From: Hyphomicrobiales bacterium
GTDB taxonomy: Bacteria; Pseudomonadota; Alphaproteobacteria; Rhizobiales; Rhizobiaceae
DNA: 64,000 bases
Assembly (NCBI GenBank): GCA_900473045.1
Contig: UCKS01000058.1
Location: 1-64,000, forward strand
Reading direction: 5' to 3'
The translations under genes were made by a program, and so were the position numbers. Each line of letters begins with the position of its first letter. Position 1 is the first letter of the stretch. Of the stretch, positions 51,525-58,680 are shown piece by piece. Under the pieces are notes generated by a model, which was given only the letters and a program-made list of their open reading frames with translations, was not told the DNA's origin and made no database searches.

Positions 51525-52391
51525 ATGCAGAAGGCGGGCGCAGCCGGAAGCCGGGATGATGACGATCGTTCCAAAGAGACCGCCACGCCCGCAAAATTTC
51601 TGGTCGGGATCGGCCGGGGCGTGGGTGGCGCGCTTCTGTTTGCATTGCCGATGCAGATGACCATGGAAATGTGGGCCCTTGGTTTTACCATGGACAGCTG
51701 GCGCCTGGTGCTGCTTCTGGTGCTGGCCATCCCCCTGCTGGTGGGTATCTCCCATCGTATCGGCTTCGAGGAGACGTTTTCCTGGAAGGTCGCCGTCCGT
51801 GACGCGATGATTGCCTATGGCATCGGTATCGTCACAAGCGCCGTCATGCTGTCCCTGTTCAAGCTGCTGATGGCCGGCATGCCGCCAGAGGAGATCACCG
51901 GCAAGATCGCGGTCCAGGCCATTCCCGCCAGCATTGGCGCACTGCTTGGGCGCAGCCAGCTCGGCAGCGGCAAGGACGACACCGGAGACGAGCAGCAATC
52001 CAGCTATGGCAGCGAGCTTTTCATGATGGCGGTCGGCGCATTGTTCCTCAACCTGAACATGGCACCTACTGAGGAAATGATCCTGATCGCCTACAAGATG
52101 ACGCCATGGCATGCGCTGGCGACCATCGTGATGTCCATCACTCTCATGCATGCGTTCGTCTATGCCGTCTCATTCAAGGGCGGCCATGAGCTATCCAGCG
52201 ACACGCCCTGGTGGCACGCCTTTATCCGCTTTACCCTGCCCGGCTACGTCATCGCCCTGATCATCAGCCTTTACGCGCTCTGGAGTTTTGAACGGCTGGA
52301 TGGCGGATCATTCACGCCGGCGATGATGGCGATGATCGTTCTTGCTTTCCCCGGCGCCATCGGCGCGGCTGCCGCACGGCTCATTCTATGA
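51525..52391 (+). CDS. TIGR02587-type integral membrane protein
   Basis: 288 residues with about 7-8 membrane helices. I recognise the family by PMQMTMEMWALGFTMDSWRL near residue 40 and NMAPTEEMILIAYKMTPWHA near 180. Function unknown. GGAGGGGAAGC lies right before the ATG at 51525. The next gene, of the TIGR02588 type, starts 9 bp later; the two families occur as neighbours in many proteobacteria, which suggests one complex in the inner membrane (inference). Confidence 0.85.
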   Translation: MQKAGAAGSRDDDDRSKETATPAKFLVGIGRGVGGALLFALPMQMTMEMWALGFTMDSWRLVLLLVLAIPLLVGISHRIGFEETFSWKVAVRDAMIAYGIGIVTSAVMLSLFKLLMAGMPPEEITGKIAVQAIPASIGALLGRSQLGSGKDDTGDEQQSSYGSELFMMAVGALFLNLNMAPTEEMILIAYKMTPWHALATIVMSITLMHAFVYAVSFKGGHELSSDTPWWHAFIRFTLPGYVIALIISLYALWSFERLDGGSFTPAMMAMIVLAFPGAIGAAAARLIL

Positions 52392-52400
52392 GGAACCAAC

Positions 52401-52823
52401 ATGGCTGATGCGACACCGGTCAAATCAAACAGCCGCACGGTGGGCCGCGGTGCGCACTGGATCGAGTGGCTGACGGGTGGGATCTGCACCCTGCTCGTCG
52501 CCGCGATGATCGGCTGGATTACCTACCATGCCATCGTTTCATCCGGCGGCATGCCGCAGCTCGCCGTGCAAATCCTTGGCCAGCAGCCGACCCCGGGCGG
52601 TGGATACGCAGTCTCGTTCACCATTGAAAACAAAGGATTGCGAACCGCCGCCTCCGTCCCGGTCAAAGGTGACCTGATGGATGGGGACACGGTGATCGAA
52701 ACACAGGAAATCACCTTCGATTATGTCCCGGCACAATCGGCCGCGACAGGGACATTGCTGTTTCGAAGCGATCCGGCCGCCCACGACCTCCATATCGGGG
52801 CGTCAGGCTATACCGATCCCTGA
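52401..52823 (+). CDS. TIGR02588-type membrane-anchored protein
   Basis: 140 residues. One N-terminal membrane helix at about 24-48 (LTGGICTLLVAAMIGWITYH), then a periplasmic beta-sandwich-like domain (GGYAVSFTIENKGLRTAASV, VIETQEITFDYVPAQSAATG). That second part resembles a small Ig-like fold. It is the partner gene of the TIGR02587-type protein 9 bp upstream. Function unknown. Confidence 0.85.
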   Translation: MADATPVKSNSRTVGRGAHWIEWLTGGICTLLVAAMIGWITYHAIVSSGGMPQLAVQILGQQPTPGGGYAVSFTIENKGLRTAASVPVKGDLMDGDTVIETQEITFDYVPAQSAATGTLLFRSDPAAHDLHIGASGYTDP

Positions 52824-52839
52824 CCGGTGCCGGGATATG

Positions 52840-53133
52840 TCAGAGGTAGTTTTCGTTGGGGACCGAAGGGACCGGGGAAACGGCGTTCCACTGGAACTGG
52901 CTGCTGGAAGGATCACCTGCACCGGGCACCCAGAAGCTGGCCGGCGGCATCGATCGGCCCGCCGGTTTCGACAGAAGGACCTTCACGGCACGTCTTGCTT
53001 CGGATGGATGCGAAAACACACGGCCATCCAGGCTCCAGACGCCGTACTTGACCGCGACAAAGCGAAAGCCGTTATCGTCGCGCATCAACGCGCCCACGGC
53101 TTCGCCGCCGAATTCAATCACCTGTTTCTGCAT
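52840..53133 (-). CDS. Rhizobial small hypothetical protein
   Basis: 97 residues, not a named family, but the plan (MQKQVIEFGGEAVGALMRDD, then RFVAVKYGVWSLDGRVF) looks like a small beta-rich protein that is common in rhizobial genomes. No signal or membrane segment. GGGAG lies 9 bases before the ATG at 53133, and an EcfG-type promoter sits about 95 bp upstream. This makes the minus-strand gene more credible than overlapping plus-strand frames. Confidence 0.75.
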   Translation of the reverse strand: MQKQVIEFGGEAVGALMRDDNGFRFVAVKYGVWSLDGRVFSHPSEARRAVKVLLSKPAGRSMPPASFWVPGAGDPSSSQFQWNAVSPVPSVPNENYL

Positions 53134-53227
53134 GAAATACGCTCCCGCCGCCGCTTTTCACGACGGTCATTTCCTTTCGCTGCGCAGCGCGCAGCAGACC
53201 GAGCCCTCGCCTTCAGCCAACCCACAT

Positions 53228-53252
53228 AACGGATGACTTTGGCGTTTGTTCC
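53228..53252 (-). promoter_or_regulatory. EcfG-type general stress promoter
   Basis: On the minus strand: GGAAC-N16-CGTT, exact consensus. It points to the gene at 52840-53133. Confidence 0.8.
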
Positions 53253-53294
53253 GGCCTCGAGAAAATTAATCTCAAAAAAATCGGGAGAAGGATT

Positions 53295-53321
53295 GGGCGC
53301 CGCGGATTGCTCCCGGCGCCC
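53295..53321. terminator. Hairpin after the D-amino acid dehydrogenase-like gene
   Basis: GGGCGCCG pairs with CGGCGCCC around an 11-base loop. On the minus strand a T-run (TTTTTTT) follows only after about 15 bases, so it is a weak terminator for the gene ending at 53329; on the plus strand it is followed by GTTTTC. Confidence 0.5.
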
Positions 53322-53328
53322 GTTTTCG

Positions 53329-54582
53329 TCAGGCCAGAAACCGGTCGGGCCGGAACGGCTTGATATCGATCACGGTCTTTTCGCCGGTCATCTTTTCGGC
53401 AAGCGCGCGGCCTGTGACCGGGCCAAGCGTCATGCCGTGATGGGCGTGCCCGAACGCAAACCACAGCCCTTCGTGGCGTGGTGCCTTGCCGATGATCGGC
53501 ATCATGTCCGGCGTGCAGGGACGCGCACCCATCCACGGCTCGTCGTCACGGCGTTCTGCCAGCGGGAAGAATTCGCGGGCCACGCGCTCGGCCCGTGTCA
53601 GCTGAACGGGGGTTTTGGGTGCATCGCGATTGGCAAATTCGGCGCCGGTGGTGAGGCGGATACCCCGCAGCATCGGCGCCAGGAAATAGCCTTTTTCGGC
53701 ATCAAGCACCCAGTTGTTTAGTTGAGCGCCCTCCTCCATGCCGTAATGCATGTGATAGCCACGCTTGACCGCCAGCGGAAAACGGTAACCGAGCTTCTTG
53801 GTCACCGTATCGGCCCAGGGGCCGAGTGCCACGACGACTTCCTTGGCCTCCAGCGGGCCTTCCGGCGTAGCCACGCGCCAGCCTGCGCCTTCGAGAATAT
53901 GCTCAAGCGTTGCCGCATCACCGGACACCAGACGGCCCCCGAGCGACTGGAAATAGCTGAGATAGGCCTTGTTGAGGCTGTGCGGATCGCGGATCGACCA
54001 CGGATCCGTCCAGCGCAGGCCGCCGGTGAGGTCTGCCCGGATCGACGGCTCCATCACCTTCAGCTCGCTGCTCGACAGCTTCTGATGGTTGACGCCGAAC
54101 GTCGATGACAGCTTTTCCGCCTCCTTGTAGGCCGCATCGCGCGCGGCCTCGGTGCGGAAGACCTTCATCCAGCCGTCCTTGCGGATGAGATCACCGGCAC
54201 CGGATGCGTTGATCAGGTCTGCATGTTCGGCGATCGAATTCTCGATCAGCGGCGCATACATAGAAGCGATGTTCTGGTGCTGGGTAAAGCCCGAATTCCA
54301 CCAGTAACGGATAAGGAACGGTACGAGGCCTGGCAGCGCGCGGATGTGGTAATGCGCATCGATGGTGTTGTTCAGCGCATAGCGGAACAGCGCGCCGAAA
54401 TCATGCGGGAAGCCATAGGGGAAGACGCCCTCGCGCTGGATCAGGCCGGCATTGCCGTAGGAGGTTTCTTCGCCGGCGCCACGGCGGTCAAGCAGCACCA
54501 CGGACTTGCCCCGCCGCACAAGGTGAATGGCCGTCGACAGGCCGACAATGCCTGCGCCCAAAACAACGACGTCTGTCTTCAT
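53329..54582 (-). CDS. FAD-dependent D-amino acid dehydrogenase (DadA-like)
   Basis: 417 residues. N-terminal FAD motif VVVLGAGIVGLSTAIHLVRRG, the DAO fold throughout, and the C-terminal GARPCTPDMMPIIGKAP, then GLWFAFGHAHHGMTLGP, both typical of DadA and related deaminating dehydrogenases. It should oxidise a D-amino acid (or a related imino acid) and pass electrons to the respiratory chain. No alanine racemase or proline gene is adjacent. The ATG at 54582 is 26 bp downstream of the YqhA-type gene on the same strand, so the two may be one transcript. Confidence 0.88.
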   Translation of the reverse strand: MKTDVVVLGAGIVGLSTAIHLVRRGKSVVLLDRRGAGEETSYGNAGLIQREGVFPYGFPHDFGALFRYALNNTIDAHYHIRALPGLVPFLIRYWWNSGFTQHQNIASMYAPLIENSIAEHADLINASGAGDLIRKDGWMKVFRTEAARDAAYKEAEKLSSTFGVNHQKLSSSELKVMEPSIRADLTGGLRWTDPWSIRDPHSLNKAYLSYFQSLGGRLVSGDAATLEHILEGAGWRVATPEGPLEAKEVVVALGPWADTVTKKLGYRFPLAVKRGYHMHYGMEEGAQLNNWVLDAEKGYFLAPMLRGIRLTTGAEFANRDAPKTPVQLTRAERVAREFFPLAERRDDEPWMGARPCTPDMMPIIGKAPRHEGLWFAFGHAHHGMTLGPVTGRALAEKMTGEKTVIDIKPFRPDRFLA

Positions 54583-54608
54583 ACCCGCTACCCCATTCTG
54601 CTTTCGGC

Positions 54609-55109
54609 TTACTTCTTCAGCCTGGTCATGATCTGCTCGAGGAACCCGAGCATCAGCGCGGAAACCACGAAGGCAATATGAATGATGGTCGCCCACATCA
54701 AATGCTCACTGGTGTAGTTCTGCACATTCAGGAAAATCTGCAACAGATGGATGGACGAGATCGCCACGATCGACGATGCCACCTTGATCTTCAGGCTACC
54801 GGAATCAAGCTTGCCAAGGAACGACACCTCGGCATCCGCTTCGTCGAAACGGCTGACGAAGTTCTCGTAGCCGGAAATCATCACCATGACGATCAGGCTG
54901 GCAACAAGGGCTGCATCGATCAGGCCGAGCATGGCAAGAATCATGTCCGATTCATCGTACGTGAAGACCATGATGGCGATCTTGTAAAACTTGTAGACGA
55001 AGGACACCGCGTACAGCGCAAGCGCTCCGACCAGTCCGAGATAAAAGACCACCAGGAGCCAGCGGCTCGACAGGATGATTCTTTCGACGATAAGTTCCAG
55101 CGATTTCAT
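54609..55109 (-). CDS. YqhA/UPF0114 family membrane protein
   Basis: 166 residues with four membrane helices: WLLVVFYLGLVGALALYAVS, ILAMLGLIDAALVASLIVMV, VASSIVAISSIHLLQIFL and ATIIHIAFVVSALMLGFLEQ. The loop GYENFVSRFDEADAEVSFLG is typical of the family (TIGR00645). Function unknown. I use the ATG at 55109 (CGGAG upstream). Confidence 0.88.
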   Translation of the reverse strand: MKSLELIVERIILSSRWLLVVFYLGLVGALALYAVSFVYKFYKIAIMVFTYDESDMILAMLGLIDAALVASLIVMVMISGYENFVSRFDEADAEVSFLGKLDSGSLKIKVASSIVAISSIHLLQIFLNVQNYTSEHLMWATIIHIAFVVSALMLGFLEQIMTRLKK

Positions 55110-55227
55110 GCTTCGCGCAGCTCCGGAATGTGCGATTGCGAGATAGTCCGGCCATGAATAGCCAAGCCCATTGGCTTGGGCAAGGCGGAAGCGGACTACC
55201 TTGGTGGGACATTGAGCCACAAACGGC

Positions 55228-55260
55228 AAAAGGGAGCGATGCTTTCGCATCGCTCCCTTT
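55228..55260 (-). terminator. Terminator of the DUF1328 gene
   Basis: An 11-bp perfect stem (GGGAGCGATGC / GCATCGCTCCC) with a TTTC/GAAA loop, followed on the minus strand by TTTTG. It lies 25 bp after the DUF1328 stop. Confidence 0.88.
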
Positions 55261-55284
55261 GGTTACACATTGCCTGAGATGGGA

Positions 55285-55449
55285 TCAGGTACGGCGCATG
55301 AGGCCAACCACCAGCGAGATGACGAGGAAGGCGAGAAACAGGAAGAACAGAATCTGTGCAATACCTGCAGAAGCGCCAGCAATACCACCGAAACCCAGAA
55401 CACCAGCAATGATGGCAACAACGAGGAAGACGAGGGCGTAATACAGCAT
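55285..55449 (-). CDS. DUF1328 small membrane protein (YtjA type)
   Basis: 54 residues with two membrane helices: [20 protein letters not shown] and [20 protein letters not shown], joined by GGIAGASAG. This is the complete DUF1328 family, a stress-associated inner membrane peptide of unknown function. AAGGAGA sits 7-13 bases before the ATG at 55449, and an EcfG-type promoter lies just upstream, with a predicted leader of about 30 bases. The gene has its own terminator. Confidence 0.92.
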   Translation of the reverse strand: MLYYALVFLVVAIIAGVLGFGGIAGASAGIAQILFFLFLAFLVISLVVGLMRRT

Positions 55450-55484
55450 CGGAAATTCTCCTTAGTTTAATTCATTGCCGGATA

Positions 55485-55509
55485 AACGCCGGACGTGAAC
55501 CTTTGTTCC
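55485..55509 (-). promoter_or_regulatory. EcfG-type general stress promoter
   Basis: On the minus strand: GGAAC-N16-CGTT, exact consensus, about 36 bp before the DUF1328 start codon. Confidence 0.85.
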
Positions 55510-55608
55510 GGGAAGAAGGCAGGATTCCGCGCATTGCACTGGAAACCAAGCATTAACCATGGCGCGAAAGATCGCCCCAATTTGACACGGTTTAGCCACG
55601 CATTTCTC

Positions 55609-55634
55609 GGAACATTAGTAAGGCAGGGAACGTT
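55609..55634 (+). promoter_or_regulatory. EcfG-type general stress promoter
   Basis: GGAAC-N17-CGTT. The expected RNA start is only about 10 bases before the ATG at 55652 and about 25 before the ATG at 55667. Confidence 0.8.
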
Positions 55635-55651
55635 GAGAAGGCATATACATC

Positions 55652-55876
55652 ATGCGAGATAGTAAAATGACCGTATCAACAACCAATATCTGGAAATCTG
55701 CGGCGGCTTCGATTCGTTTGCCAAATAAGAGCCGCGATAGACACCAGCATATCGGCGCGACGTTGCGTGATCTGTACAACACGGAAAACCTGCCAGGGAC
55801 GGAGGGGACGCTTTCCGATTTGCTATCTGATCTTGAGACCGCAGAAAAATCTTCGCGTGATGGTTCTGATCATTAA
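55652..55876 (+). CDS. NepR-like small protein (diverged anti-sigma candidate)
   Basis: 74 residues. Residues 33-67 (HIGATLRDLYNTENLPGTEG, then TLSDLLSDLETAEKS) align without a gap to residues 27-61 of the NepR encoded at 58480-58680, with 12 of 35 identical, including the LYN and the DLL-x-x-L of the two helices. The Pro-Ile-Pro link between the helices is missing (GTEG instead). NepR binds the EcfG sigma factor, so this may be a second or modified anti-sigma factor. Its own promoter is EcfG-type. With the RNA start so close, the ATG at 55667 (69 residues) may be the true start. Confidence 0.65.
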   Translation: MRDSKMTVSTTNIWKSAAASIRLPNKSRDRHQHIGATLRDLYNTENLPGTEGTLSDLLSDLETAEKSSRDGSDH

Positions 55877-55904
55877 GAAGGCGTACGTTTCCCGGAAAAA
55901 AGAT

Positions 55905-55927
55905 AGCGGCCAGTGGCCGCTTTTTTT
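55905..55927 (+). terminator. Terminator of the NepR-like gene
   Basis: AGCGGCC pairs with GGCCGCT around AGT, followed by seven T residues; 29 bp after the stop codon. Confidence 0.92.
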
Positions 55928-55967
55928 GTGTCTGTTGAAAATCGTCGTCGTCATTTCAAACAAGAAA

Positions 55968-55992
55968 AACCGGCGCCGTTTGGGCGCCGGTT
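55968..55992 (-). terminator. Terminator of the PRC-barrel gene
   Basis: A perfect 10-bp stem (AACCGGCGCC / GGCGCCGGTT) with a 5-base loop, followed on the minus strand by TTTCTTG. Confidence 0.9.
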
Positions 55993-56008
55993 CATGTCGG
56001 GCTGATCG

Positions 56009-56989
56009 TTAATTTGCGGGCGCAGCCAAAACAATCCCGCGCGGGTTGGCCTTGTAGGCTTCCTCGTCATAGGCGGCCTGGGTTTCCATCTGCGCCTTGG
56101 TAAACGGCGAATAAATGACCATCGTTCCCTTGGAGTCTGCCATCACCTGGACACTCTCGGCGCTCATCGCAACCGGTTTTTGCCCGATACCGAGAAAACC
56201 ACCGACATCGATGACATAGGCCTCGACCTTGCCGTTCTTGCCGAGAAGGACGTCGCCGATCTCACCGACCTTGGTATCGTCGGCGACCTTGACCTCGGTG
56301 CCGATCAGCTTCTCGGCACTGATCAGCGCGGGATCGACCAATTGCATTTCATCCGGCGGCGTTGCGGTTGTATTGGCAGTATCGACCGGTGGGGTGATAT
56401 CCGGGTCGGTCATCTGAGGAGTGGTGCCGGTGGCAGGCGGTACTGCTTCCGCTGCTTCATCGGTGATGATCGGAGCCGCCGCCGGCGCTTTGGCGCTTTC
56501 ATCTTCCGGCACTGCCGCAGCCACACCGTCCATGATAGCCGTGCGCTGGAATTCAGGGGCTGCCTGCAGATCTTCCTTGGTCGCCGAAATGACGATGATG
56601 CGCTGACCGTCCCTGTCCGACCAGGAGACACGGTCGAAACCGATCGCCACATCCTTTTCGCCGATACCAAGGAACCCGCCAACGCCGATCACGAGCGCTT
56701 CAGCGCCACCATTGGCATTGATGACGACGTCGTTGACATCGCCGATGGCTTCGCCCTGTTCGTCAGCACCGGTATAGACGGTTTTTCCGAGAACCGAGGT
56801 TGCCAGAACCTGCTCGGGGGCGGCTGAAAAATACCCGGCTGGACCGGACTTGGACGCTTCAGAACTGGTGCTTGCCGCCTTGGCCGGATCAGCCTTTGTG
56901 GCAGCCTCCTGCGCGACAGCGCCGGTGGAAAGCGCGCTGGTGGTCAGGAACGCGGCAAGCGCTGTGGTCGCCATAAGAGTGCGGATCAT
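56009..56989 (-). CDS. Exported protein with two PRC-barrel domains
   Basis: 326 residues. Signal peptide at 1-26 (ALAAFLTTSALSTGAVAQ). Two PRC-barrel domains: one at about 60-140 (LGKTVYTGADEQGEAIGDVN, LVIGVGGFLGIGEKDVAIGF) and one at about 225-300 (IGTEVKVADDTKVGEIGDVL, VIDVGGFLGIGQKPVAMS). They share the GGFLGIG core, so they arose by duplication. An Ala/Pro/Thr-rich linker lies between. Probably periplasmic; role unknown. GGAG precedes the ATG and an EcfG-type promoter lies about 80 bp upstream. Confidence 0.9.
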   Translation of the reverse strand: MIRTLMATTALAAFLTTSALSTGAVAQEAATKADPAKAASTSSEASKSGPAGYFSAAPEQVLATSVLGKTVYTGADEQGEAIGDVNDVVINANGGAEALVIGVGGFLGIGEKDVAIGFDRVSWSDRDGQRIIVISATKEDLQAAPEFQRTAIMDGVAAAVPEDESAKAPAAAPIITDEAAEAVPPATGTTPQMTDPDITPPVDTANTTATPPDEMQLVDPALISAEKLIGTEVKVADDTKVGEIGDVLLGKNGKVEAYVIDVGGFLGIGQKPVAMSAESVQVMADSKGTMVIYSPFTKAQMETQAAYDEEAYKANPRGIVLAAPAN

Positions 56990-57070
56990 TGTTGAGCTCC
57001 TTCATGCAAATTTGGGAGAAAGCCATAAGGCCGGAAAGCCAGGGTTCGACTGGCTGCGATTGCCATGGAG

Positions 57071-57095
57071 AACGGAATGGCGCGGATTTTGTTCC
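57071..57095 (-). promoter_or_regulatory. EcfG-type general stress promoter
   Basis: On the minus strand: GGAAC-N16-CGTT, exact consensus, facing the PRC-barrel gene (leader of about 75 bases). Confidence 0.82.
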
Positions 57096-57219
57096 GTTTC
57101 TTCGCCCCTGACTGACGGTGCCGGACGCAAAAGCTGCATCCACACAAAAAAGCGCAATGTCGTTTCAGGCTGGGAAAGTCCTGCGATCGGTGCCGAAAAC
57201 ACTGCCCTTGTGTGGGCGG

Positions 57220-57549
57220 TCAGTTGCTGAACACACTCTGCCCATCGCGTCTGTCGGCAACCAGCAACGGCGCTGCCGGATCATCAAAGGTCACCTGGAC
57301 ATCCAGCTCATTGGCAGGCGTGATCGCCCATGTGATTGTCGCATCTTCGATGTAGAGAGCAGGATCTATCGCGGCACATTTGCCGTAAACGATCTTGTAC
57401 CTGCCCTTGACGTCATTGAGCGATGGCCGCAACAGCGCGTGGCATTCCTCGGCTGTTTCGAAGCCGACAGCCGGGGCCGGCAGTTCCTTGCATTCGATAT
57501 TGCCCTGGGTACAGCCGACAAGCATCATGATCGCTGCAATATGTTCCAC
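57220..57549 (-). CDS. Small exported or lipoprotein-like hypothetical protein
   Basis: 109 residues, not a named family. The short hydrophobic start MEHIAAIMMLVGCTQG ends in a cysteine and could be a poor lipoprotein signal. The mature part has CKELPAPAVGFETAEECHAL and KCAAIDPALYIEDATITWAI, with three further cysteines. I place the start at the GTG 57549 (GGGAG 8 bases upstream), because an EcfG-type promoter at 57587-57611 would give a 30-base leader. The frame is open further upstream but that part crosses the promoter. Confidence 0.72.
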   Translation of the reverse strand: MEHIAAIMMLVGCTQGNIECKELPAPAVGFETAEECHALLRPSLNDVKGRYKIVYGKCAAIDPALYIEDATITWAITPANELDVQVTFDDPAAPLLVADRRDGQSVFSN

Positions 57550-57586
57550 CGCCGTGCTCCCTGCACAATGAATGATCTGGCAGGGA

Positions 57587-57611
57587 AACGGAAGGATGGC
57601 GCCGAAGTTCC
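57587..57611 (-). promoter_or_regulatory. EcfG-type general stress promoter
   Basis: On the minus strand: GGAAC-N16-CGTT, exact consensus, facing the gene at 57220-57549. Back to back with the plus-strand site at 57625, only 13 bp apart. Confidence 0.82.
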
Positions 57612-57624
57612 ATAAATATCGCCG

Positions 57625-57650
57625 GGAACATATCGGCTCCCGATTACGTT
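57625..57650 (+). promoter_or_regulatory. EcfG-type general stress promoter without a clear gene
   Basis: GGAAC-N17-CGTT, exact consensus. The next credible gene (57927) has its own site at 57853, so this promoter may make a non-coding RNA, a long leader, or a very short peptide in 57660-57850. Confidence 0.65.
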
Positions 57651-57852
57651 CCACGTTTGCGCGTGTAGCTATCCAGCCACGTCCCACCCACGTCATGCCG
57701 CGCCGATGGTCGAGCCCGCGACAAGGTGGACGGGCTGATTGCGCCTTTTCGGGCGGCCGAGCAGAACCGTAACAATCTCCTTACCAAGGCGGCCCTGATC
57801 CTACCTTTGGGCCATGCCCTTCACTTTCGAGGCTAAATGGACACGACACGCT

Positions 57853-57877
57853 GGAACAAATTCGCGTGAGCGACGTT
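57853..57877 (+). promoter_or_regulatory. EcfG-type general stress promoter
   Basis: GGAAC-N16-CGTT, exact consensus, about 50 bp before the DUF3309 start codon. Confidence 0.85.
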
Positions 57878-57926
57878 ATCGCAGCAGACCCGTGACCCGC
57901 ACGGCCAGACCCGAAGAGGAAATAAC

Positions 57927-58082
57927 ATGCTCGGTACAATTCTCCTGATCGTCTTGGTGCTTTTGCTGATCGGTGCGTTGCCGAGTTGGGGCCACAGCCG
58001 CAATTGGGGCTACGGACCTTCAGGTGGCCTCGGTTTGGTCGTCGTGATACTCCTCATCCTTGTGCTGATGGGCCGCATCTAA
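57927..58082 (+). CDS. DUF3309 small membrane protein
   Basis: 51 residues. MLGTILLIVLVLLLIGALPS forms one membrane helix and ends in the family motif LPSWGHSRNWGYGPSGGLG; a second helix follows (LVVVILLILVLMGRI). This is the full DUF3309 family, a stress-associated inner membrane peptide. AGAGGAAATAAC precedes the ATG. Its EcfG-type promoter is at 57853, and the glycine-zipper gene 55 bp downstream is probably on the same transcript. Confidence 0.92.
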   Translation: MLGTILLIVLVLLLIGALPSWGHSRNWGYGPSGGLGLVVVILLILVLMGRI

Positions 58083-58137
58083 TTCACCCCAAAGTTTCGC
58101 CCTTTTGTCCATCAACACTCTTGAAAAGGAACCACTC

Positions 58138-58386
58138 ATGAAAAAGATCCTCCTTGCAGCCGTGCTCATCCTCCCGCTCGCCGCCTGCTCCCAGACCGAG
58201 AAGGGTGCCGGCATCGGCGCCGCATCCGGCGCCATTATCGGTGGTGTCGCAACCGGCAATGTTCGTGGGGCTGCAGTCGGCGCTGCCGTCGGTGGTGTGG
58301 CCGGCGCCTTGATCGGCAATGCCAATGAGCCGGGCCGTTGCGTCTACCGCGATCGTTATGGCCGGCGCTACACTGCAGCTTGCTGA
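58138..58386 (+). CDS. Glycine-zipper lipoprotein
   Basis: 82 residues. Lipoprotein signal with the lipobox LAAC (MKKILLAAVLILPLAAC, acylated Cys17). The mature part is a Gly-zipper double helix (GAGIGAASGAIIGGVATG, GAAVGAAVGGVAGALIGNAN) and ends in a Tyr/Arg-rich tail (CVYRDRYGRRYTAAC). It resembles small osmotic-stress lipoproteins such as OsmB. AAAAGGAA precedes the ATG at 58138. A UUCG-type terminator follows. Confidence 0.9.
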   Translation: MKKILLAAVLILPLAACSQTEKGAGIGAASGAIIGGVATGNVRGAAVGAAVGGVAGALIGNANEPGRCVYRDRYGRRYTAAC

Positions 58387-58414
58387 TCGGACGGTACATC
58401 CGTCAAAAACAGAA

Positions 58415-58438
58415 AAACGGGCTTCGGCCCGTTTTTTT
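58415..58438 (+). terminator. Rho-independent terminator with UUCG loop
   Basis: AAACGGGC-TTCG-GCCCGTTT followed by further T residues. It ends the DUF3309/glycine-zipper transcript and lies between it and the convergent nepR. Confidence 0.93.
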
Positions 58439-58479
58439 ACGTCTGAATGAAGTCGGAGCGTTCGAACACGCTGGCGGTG

Positions 58480-58680
58480 TCAGCCCTGCGTTTTGCCCAG
58501 TTGCTCGGCCTGGTCGAGCTTTTCGAGAAGGTCGAGAAATGTATCCGGAATCGGTTCCTGCTCGACGGCGTTATAAAGCGCCTTCAGTTTGGAGGCGATT
58601 TGTGCGTTGGGATCGCTGGTGCCGACGCCTGCCCTGCTGCCCATACCGGCACGCCGCTGATTTTCCGGTATGTTCGTCAT
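58480..58680 (-). CDS. nepR: Anti-sigma factor NepR
   Basis: 66 residues. The NepR core covers residues 27-61 (QIASKLKALYNAVEQEPIPD, then TFLDLLEKLDQAEQL), two helices joined by the conserved Pro-Ile-Pro link. It binds and holds the EcfG sigma factor until phosphorylated PhyR takes its place. I start at the ATG 58680 (AGGAG upstream); the frame runs 18 codons further. It is divergent from phyR. The ecfG gene, often next to nepR, is not here: only the terminator of another operon follows. Confidence 0.93.
   Translation of the reverse strand: MTNIPENQRRAGMGSRAGVGTSDPNAQIASKLKALYNAVEQEPIPDTFLDLLEKLDQAEQLGKTQG

Noticed and set aside
52856-53236. Plus-strand open frame of 126 codons
   Set aside because: The minus-strand gene 52840-53133 has a ribosome site and an EcfG promoter that lies across the end of this frame.
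57572-57772. Possible short peptide gene behind the orphan EcfG box
   Set aside because: The frame starts before the promoter; from the first internal ATG only about 25 codons remain, without a ribosome site and with Arg/Gly-rich composition.
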